Source: Stomorhina lunata
Taxonomy: Eukaryota; Arthropoda; Insecta; Diptera; Rhiniidae
Direction: 5' to 3'
NCBI GenBank assembly: GCA_933228675.1
Contig: OW121742.1
Coordinates: 19,186,850-19,250,849 of the forward strand
DNA length: 64,000 nucleotides
The position numbers and the translations under genes were made by a program. Below are positions 59,363 to 64,000 of this stretch, in pieces. Position 1 is the stretch's first letter. Every line of letters begins with the position of its first letter. The notes beneath the pieces are model-generated. The model was not told the DNA's origin, searched no databases, and worked only from the letters and a program-made list of their open reading frames with translations.

Positions 59363-60535
59363 CAATTATCCAGAAAAAAAAATATACTCAAATAATTTTC
59401 TATTTTATTTCTATTTTTTCTAATAAAACTATTTTCTTGCCCTACAGTTCATCATTCTGTTAGAAGGACAACTGGCCAGTATTGCCTGCCTGTTGCGGTT
59501 TTCAAGTGTTAGCATCTCTTTTCTCATAGAATAGAAAAGGTTTCTCTTCTTCTTGGTAGACGTTATGATTTCTTTTGCTCTATTCCTATTTTTATGCCAG
59601 TTAATAATATGCATGCCTGAATTTGGTTGTCTTTTGCCGCGAGTAAAAAACTCAAACTAAAGGACAGACATGTTAGGATTTTTTTACATTTTGTTTTACA
59701 TTTATCATGTTTAAAGTTGTTGCGTTGTTGGTATTTCTTTTTGCCTCCTTTAGACTTTTATATGACATGTTACATATATTGTTTTGTTTTTATTATTTTG
59801 GAGTTTTTTTCCTTCTATTTTTATTGTATTTTATGGCAAGTTGCAACAACTACTACTACCACATGTTGCAGATGTTCTTTCATGCATGCAATTTATATGT
59901 TTTATATAAAATGTAAGTACATATTTATAAATTTTGTATAGTTTTTTTCCTTAATAAAATATTTTGTGCCTTTAAAAACGTTCGTGTAGTCAGTCGGTTG
60001 TCTCTAATATTTTCTTCATATGTTTTGTCTATTCAATGTCGTTGTTTTTGTTGTTGTTGTTTGTAGTTTTATCTAATCCGTCGGCGTTTATGTTTTAACA
60101 CAATTTGCCATAATTGGTGTACAAATTGTTGACAATTTCCTTAGAGAAAACATTTTTTTTGAGTTTGAATTTCTGTGTTTTATTCTTTTTATATATTTTG
60201 AAGAAAACAGTTGCCTTTTTTGTGGCATGTCATGAGAAAAATTGTTAACGAAAGCCAGAATAGGAGCATGAAATCGGCCAAAAAAATAAAAAAAATAAAT
60301 TTTACAGTTTTAAAAAAACACGTATGTTTCTTAAGTCTTTTGTTTTTGAGAGCTAACCTAAAAACATAAAAACGGACGTGTTCATGGTTTTGTTATGGGA
60401 ATTTGATAATGAAATAGATCGTCATAATAAGAAGATAAAATCAATAGTGATGAAAAAACAATTTTTTGAATACAATTAAAATTTTTTTGCAAAGAATACT
60501 TTTTGTCTAAATATTTCTGTAGAAGATTAAACAGT
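59363..60535. other. Unique spacer
   Basis: No gene recognised. A 104-codon ORF at 59627-59941 begins MSFAASKKLKLKDRHVRIFL and becomes a Phe/Tyr/Cys-rich run from T-rich DNA, with no domain visible. A copy of the dispersed motif lies at 60326. Confidence 0.35.
60326..60345 (+). promoter_or_regulatory. Dispersed 20-bp motif, copy 4
   Basis: GTTTCTTAAGTCTTTTGTTT, one substitution from the reference form. Confidence 0.4.
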
Positions 60536-62170
60536 TTTTCTATAGAAAATTTTTCGATTAAAAAATTTTTCGACTAAAAATTTTTCAATTAAAAAATTTT
60601 TTTCGGTATAAAAATTTTTCTATAGAAAATTTTTCGATAAAAAAATTTTCTATAGAAAATTTTTCAGTATAAAAATTTTATATAGAAAATTTTTCGTTAA
60701 AAAAAATTCTATAGAAAATTTTTCGTTAAAAAAAATTTTCTATAGAAAATTTCTCGTTAAAAAAATTTTCTATAGAAAATTTTTCGTTAAAAAAATTTTC
60801 TATAGAAAATTTTTCGTTAAAAAAAAATTTCTATACAAAATTTTTCGTTAAAAAAAATTTCTATAGAAAATTTTTCGTTAAAAAAACTTTTCTATAGAAA
60901 ATTTTTCGTTAAAAAAATTTTTCTATAGAAAATTTTTCGTAAAAAAATGTTTCTATAGAAAATTTTTCGTAAAAAAAAATGTTTTTCATTAAAAAAATGC
61001 TTCTATAGAAAATTTTTCGGTAAAAAAATTTTTCTATAAAAAATTTTTCGTAAAAGAATTGTTTCTATTTTCGTTACAAAAATTTTCTATAGAAAATTTT
61101 TCGTTAAAAAAATTTTCTATAGAAAATTTTTCGTTAAAAAAATTTTTCCATAGAAAATTTTTCGTTAAAAAAATTTTTCCATAGAAAATTTTTCGTTAAA
61201 AAAATTTTTCTATAGAAAATTTTTCGTTAAAAAATTTTTCTATAAAAAATTTTTCGTTAAAAAAATTTTTCTATAGAAAATTTTTCTATAGAAAATTCTT
61301 CGTTAAAAAAATTTTTCTATAGAAAATTTTTCGTTAGTAAAAAAATTTTCTATAGAAAATTTTTCGTTAATAAAAAAATTTTCTATAGAAAATTTTCCTA
61401 CTAAAAAATTTTTCTGTAGAAAATTTTTCGATTAAAAATTTTTTTATAGAAAATTTTTCGCTTAAAAAAATTTTTTTTATAGAAAATTTTTCTTTATAAA
61501 AATTTTTCTTTAAAAAAATTTTAATACAGAAGATTTATTTCATAAAAATTTTCCTATAGAAACTTTTAGAAAAATTTTCTATAGAAAATTGTTCGTTAAA
61601 AAAAATTTCCATAGAAAATTTTTCGTTAAAAAAAATTTTCTATAGAAAACTTTTCTGTAAAAAAATTTTTCTATAGAAAATTTTTTTAACGAAAAATTTT
61701 TCGTAAAAAAAATGTTCTATAGAAAATTTTTCGTTAAAAAAAATTTCTATAGACAATTTTTCGTTAAGAAAATTTTTCGTTAAAAAAATTTTTCTATAGA
61801 AAATTTTTCGTTGAAAAAATTTTTCTATAGAAAATTTTTCGTTGAAAAAATTTTCCTATAGAAAATTTTTCGTTAAGAAAATTTTTATATAGATAATTTT
61901 TCGTTAAAAAAATTTTTCTATAGATAATTTTTCGTTAAAAAAATTTTTCTATAGAAAATTTTTCGTTAAAAAAATTTTTCTATAGAAAATTTTTCGTAAA
62001 AAAAGTTTTTCTATATAAAATTTTTCTTTAAAAAAATTTTTCTATAGAAAATTTTTCGACTAAAATTTTTTTTAAAAAATTCGTATACTTCAAGTTTTTT
62101 TTATAGAAAACTGTTTTACTCTCACAATTTTCTATAAAAAACTTTTATAATCCAAAAATTTTCTATAGAA
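60536..62170 (+). repeat. 31-bp minisatellite, CGTTA linker family
   Basis: About 50 copies of TTTTTCTATAGAAAATTTTT then CGTTAAAAAAA, period 31 (CGTTA at 61163 and 61194). The last 70 bp switch to the AAAACTGTT type of the preceding array. It differs from the array at 51683 essentially only in the linker (CGTTA against CGACT). Confidence 0.94.
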
Positions 62171-62406
62171 AACTTGTCTACTCAAGCAATTTTCTAAAGT
62201 TGCGTATGAGTAATATATTTTGAAAATTGAGTATTTTATCGGAATATCGTAGGAATATGTTAAGTTTGACATTATCATATAATGAGAAACTTTGAATAAA
62301 ACATCTAGAAAATATTTGTAAGATCCTATTTCATCAAAAACAAACATAATCTCTTCCATTTTAACCTAAACTTTTATCTTGTACCATGTAAGTATCTATA
62401 AAGTTT

Positions 62407-62426
62407 GTGTCTTAAGTCTTTTGTTT
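62407..62426 (+). promoter_or_regulatory. Dispersed 20-bp motif, copy 5 (reference form)
   Basis: GTGTCTTAAGTCTTTTGTTT, identical to the copy at 47300-47319 but with unrelated flanks. Function unknown. Confidence 0.45.
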
Positions 62427-62929
62427 CCTCAAAATTATAGCCTGAAAAATAAGCGAAAAACTTGTCACATGTTGTATCTTAAATCGCCACTAGTGTTAAA
62501 TCCAGCACATTTGTCTGGCTCTCAAGTGTCCCTCTTAAAGTTTCCCACACTATTTTATTTTTATGGAAAATTCAGAATAATCTGCTTAAAAGATAACATT
62601 ATTTGTGTGATCTTTTGCAACTAAATGGTTGCATAAAACTAACACCCTCAACAAACTAGTACATGTTGTACTTGTTATATGTTGTATGAACAACTACAAC
62701 AATATGGAACATTGAAAAAGAAAAACTTATGTTTGTACTAATACTATTTTACATGCAACAACAACAACTACATATGAGTAGAGTTTTTGTTGCTGGTTGT
62801 AGTAGCATTAAGGAAAAAAGTTACAACTTTAATTGCAACATATTTGTTGTAGTGATTTTTTGTTCCATGGAAATCTCTTAGGAGACAAAATTTAGCAAAA
62901 ACAAACAAACATAATCTGGAAAAAGCCAT

Positions 62930-62943
62930 TGGCGCATGCGCCA
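62930..62943. promoter_or_regulatory. GCGCATGCGC palindrome (NRF-1/Ewg-type site)
   Basis: TGGCGCATGCGCCA is a perfect 14-bp palindrome. Its core GCGCATGCGC is the consensus bound by NRF-1 in vertebrates and by its fly relative Erect wing, usually near promoters. It is strikingly G+C-rich for this window, so it may mark a promoter close to or beyond the right edge. Confidence 0.45.
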
Positions 62944-64000
62944 TGTTTTTTTGTTTTTTGTGTCAGTTCTTTGAGTTTATTGTTAGATTTTGGCGGTTTT
63001 GAAAAGATATATATCAAACATTGCAAATAATTTTTGGGAAAACTGAAACATTGTATTTAAAAGGCTGTACTTAAATTATATTTTCTATTTCTTATATAAA
63101 TATGGTCTTTAATTGATTTCAATTTCTTTTTTAAACCGACCTCGTTTTTTTAGAAATACTCAAAATCTACCCGCATTTGTAACCTAAAAAAAATGTTGAA
63201 ACTTTAAGAATTCTAAATAGATCTTATATTAAAGATTTCCAAGTTAAAGGAAACGTATAAAACTTAAACATTTAAAAATTTAATATGTATGTTAAGATTT
63301 TTATTATTTGACTTTTGCTTTTGGACTTATGAAAAGGTCATAGCTAATAATATTAATTCTAGCTTTAGTAAATGCGGCTCTATTTGGCCTCTTTTTTGGC
63401 TAAAGTTTTTGCAGTTGCCAGAGTTTTTTTATTTTTTGTCAGTATTTACACTGACAATTTTTCATTTAAAACAAGAACCATTTATCTTTTTGTCAAAATT
63501 TGACATGCAACGTGCATTCAACTGTCAACAATTACTACTTGTACCAATACTTTAATAGTTTACGTTTAAAACTAAAACTCAGCTTATGGCCACAAAACGG
63601 CTAAAAACCCAACGAAAAACGAATTTTCATTTCGAGAGGCAAATTTAACCTTTTTTTTCTCCATCTTGCGCGGTTAGTTAATGCTAGTGGTTGCTTCAAC
63701 ATAATAATTGTTGCTTCTTAAGTAACAAAACAAAAGAAAAAAAAACTAAAGTAACAATTGGCTAAATTACCAATATTTTAATGGTGTTTATTGACTCACC
63801 TTATTGAACGCGCCACACTAAATTGCCCCGTCGACAACGACAACAAAAAAACTCTTTAAAGGAGCTAAAATAAACTCATACTTAGCCATTTACTTCTACT
63901 ACTTACATACCCAGTAAAACTTTTCGTTACCAAATAATGAGTTAAACAGTTAAACTATTGAACACGAACTACTTACTCATTCGCTGTTTAAGTCATTACA

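Larger units (their letters stand above)
62171..64000. other. Unique right-hand region
   Basis: No gene recognised. It contains an exact copy of the dispersed motif (62407), a 14-bp GCGCATGCGC palindrome (62930), and several CAACTACAACA/TTGTTGTAG words at 62680-62860. An 88-codon hydrophobic ORF at 63289-63555 has no recognised domain and is not called. Confidence 0.4.

Noticed and set aside
59627..59941. 104-codon ORF as a gene
   Set aside because: After about 20 ordinary residues it becomes a Phe/Tyr/Cys/Thr-rich run from low-complexity DNA. A second frame over the same DNA is also open.
63289..63555. 88-codon hydrophobic ORF
   Set aside because: T-rich DNA favours Phe and Leu codons. There is no recognisable family, start context or conserved feature.

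Overview
This is eukaryotic nuclear DNA, most likely from a higher (brachyceran, probably calyptrate) fly. It is extremely A+T-rich and gene-poor. One gene is clearly recognisable: a three-exon, minus-strand Pex11 (PEX11B-type peroxisome-division protein) with GT-AG introns at 22.6-25.1 kb. Mobile DNA fits the same host: a broken DD37E mariner with TA target duplications, and two copies of a mini-me/DINE-1-like dipteran element carrying (RGAC)n repeats.

More than half of the window (about 36 kb by my estimate) is tandem minisatellite. At least fifteen blocks have periods of 29, 31 or 33 bp. Nearly all are variants on one design: a TATAG or CTATAG core flanked by A and T tracts, plus a short family-specific linker such as a single C, CATATG, CGTTTCAC, CGACT, CGTTA or GTTATAATCGAAC. 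The same families recur in both orientations. Block centres are usually near-perfect and edges degenerate, and several blocks carry higher-order duplications of about 330 to 1,900 bp. Long ORFs inside these blocks are repeat artefacts.

Layout: 0-4.6 kb, unique DNA and a degenerate array. 4.6-15.2 kb, three large 31-bp arrays with unique spacers. 16.0-19.3 kb, an inverted 31-bp array split by the mariner. 20.6-30.1 kb, the Pex11 locus, with a 33-bp array filling intron 2 and 29-bp CATATG arrays downstream and upstream. The upstream array contains a perfect 208-bp inverted repeat with a 41-bp loop at 28.3-28.7 kb. 31.9-37.0 kb, the CATATG array in opposite orientation, nested in a sister 29-bp array. 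38.6-40.4 and 48.6-50.5 kb, two almost perfect 31-bp arrays. 42.1-46.3 kb, the two mini-me-like elements, one with about 1.4 kb of expanded (AGAC)n. 51.7-62.2 kb, three more families (CGACT, a palindromic AACAGTTTTCTATAG type, CGTTA) separated by unique DNA. The unique spacers carry no recognisable genes. They do share a 20-bp motif, GTGTCTTAAGTCTTTTGTTT, in five strong copies.

The points most worth follow-up are the perfect hairpin locus (candidate hairpin-RNA source), the modular minisatellite family, the dispersed 20-bp motif, and the array-filled intron of Pex11. All calls come from reading the sequence; no database search was run.
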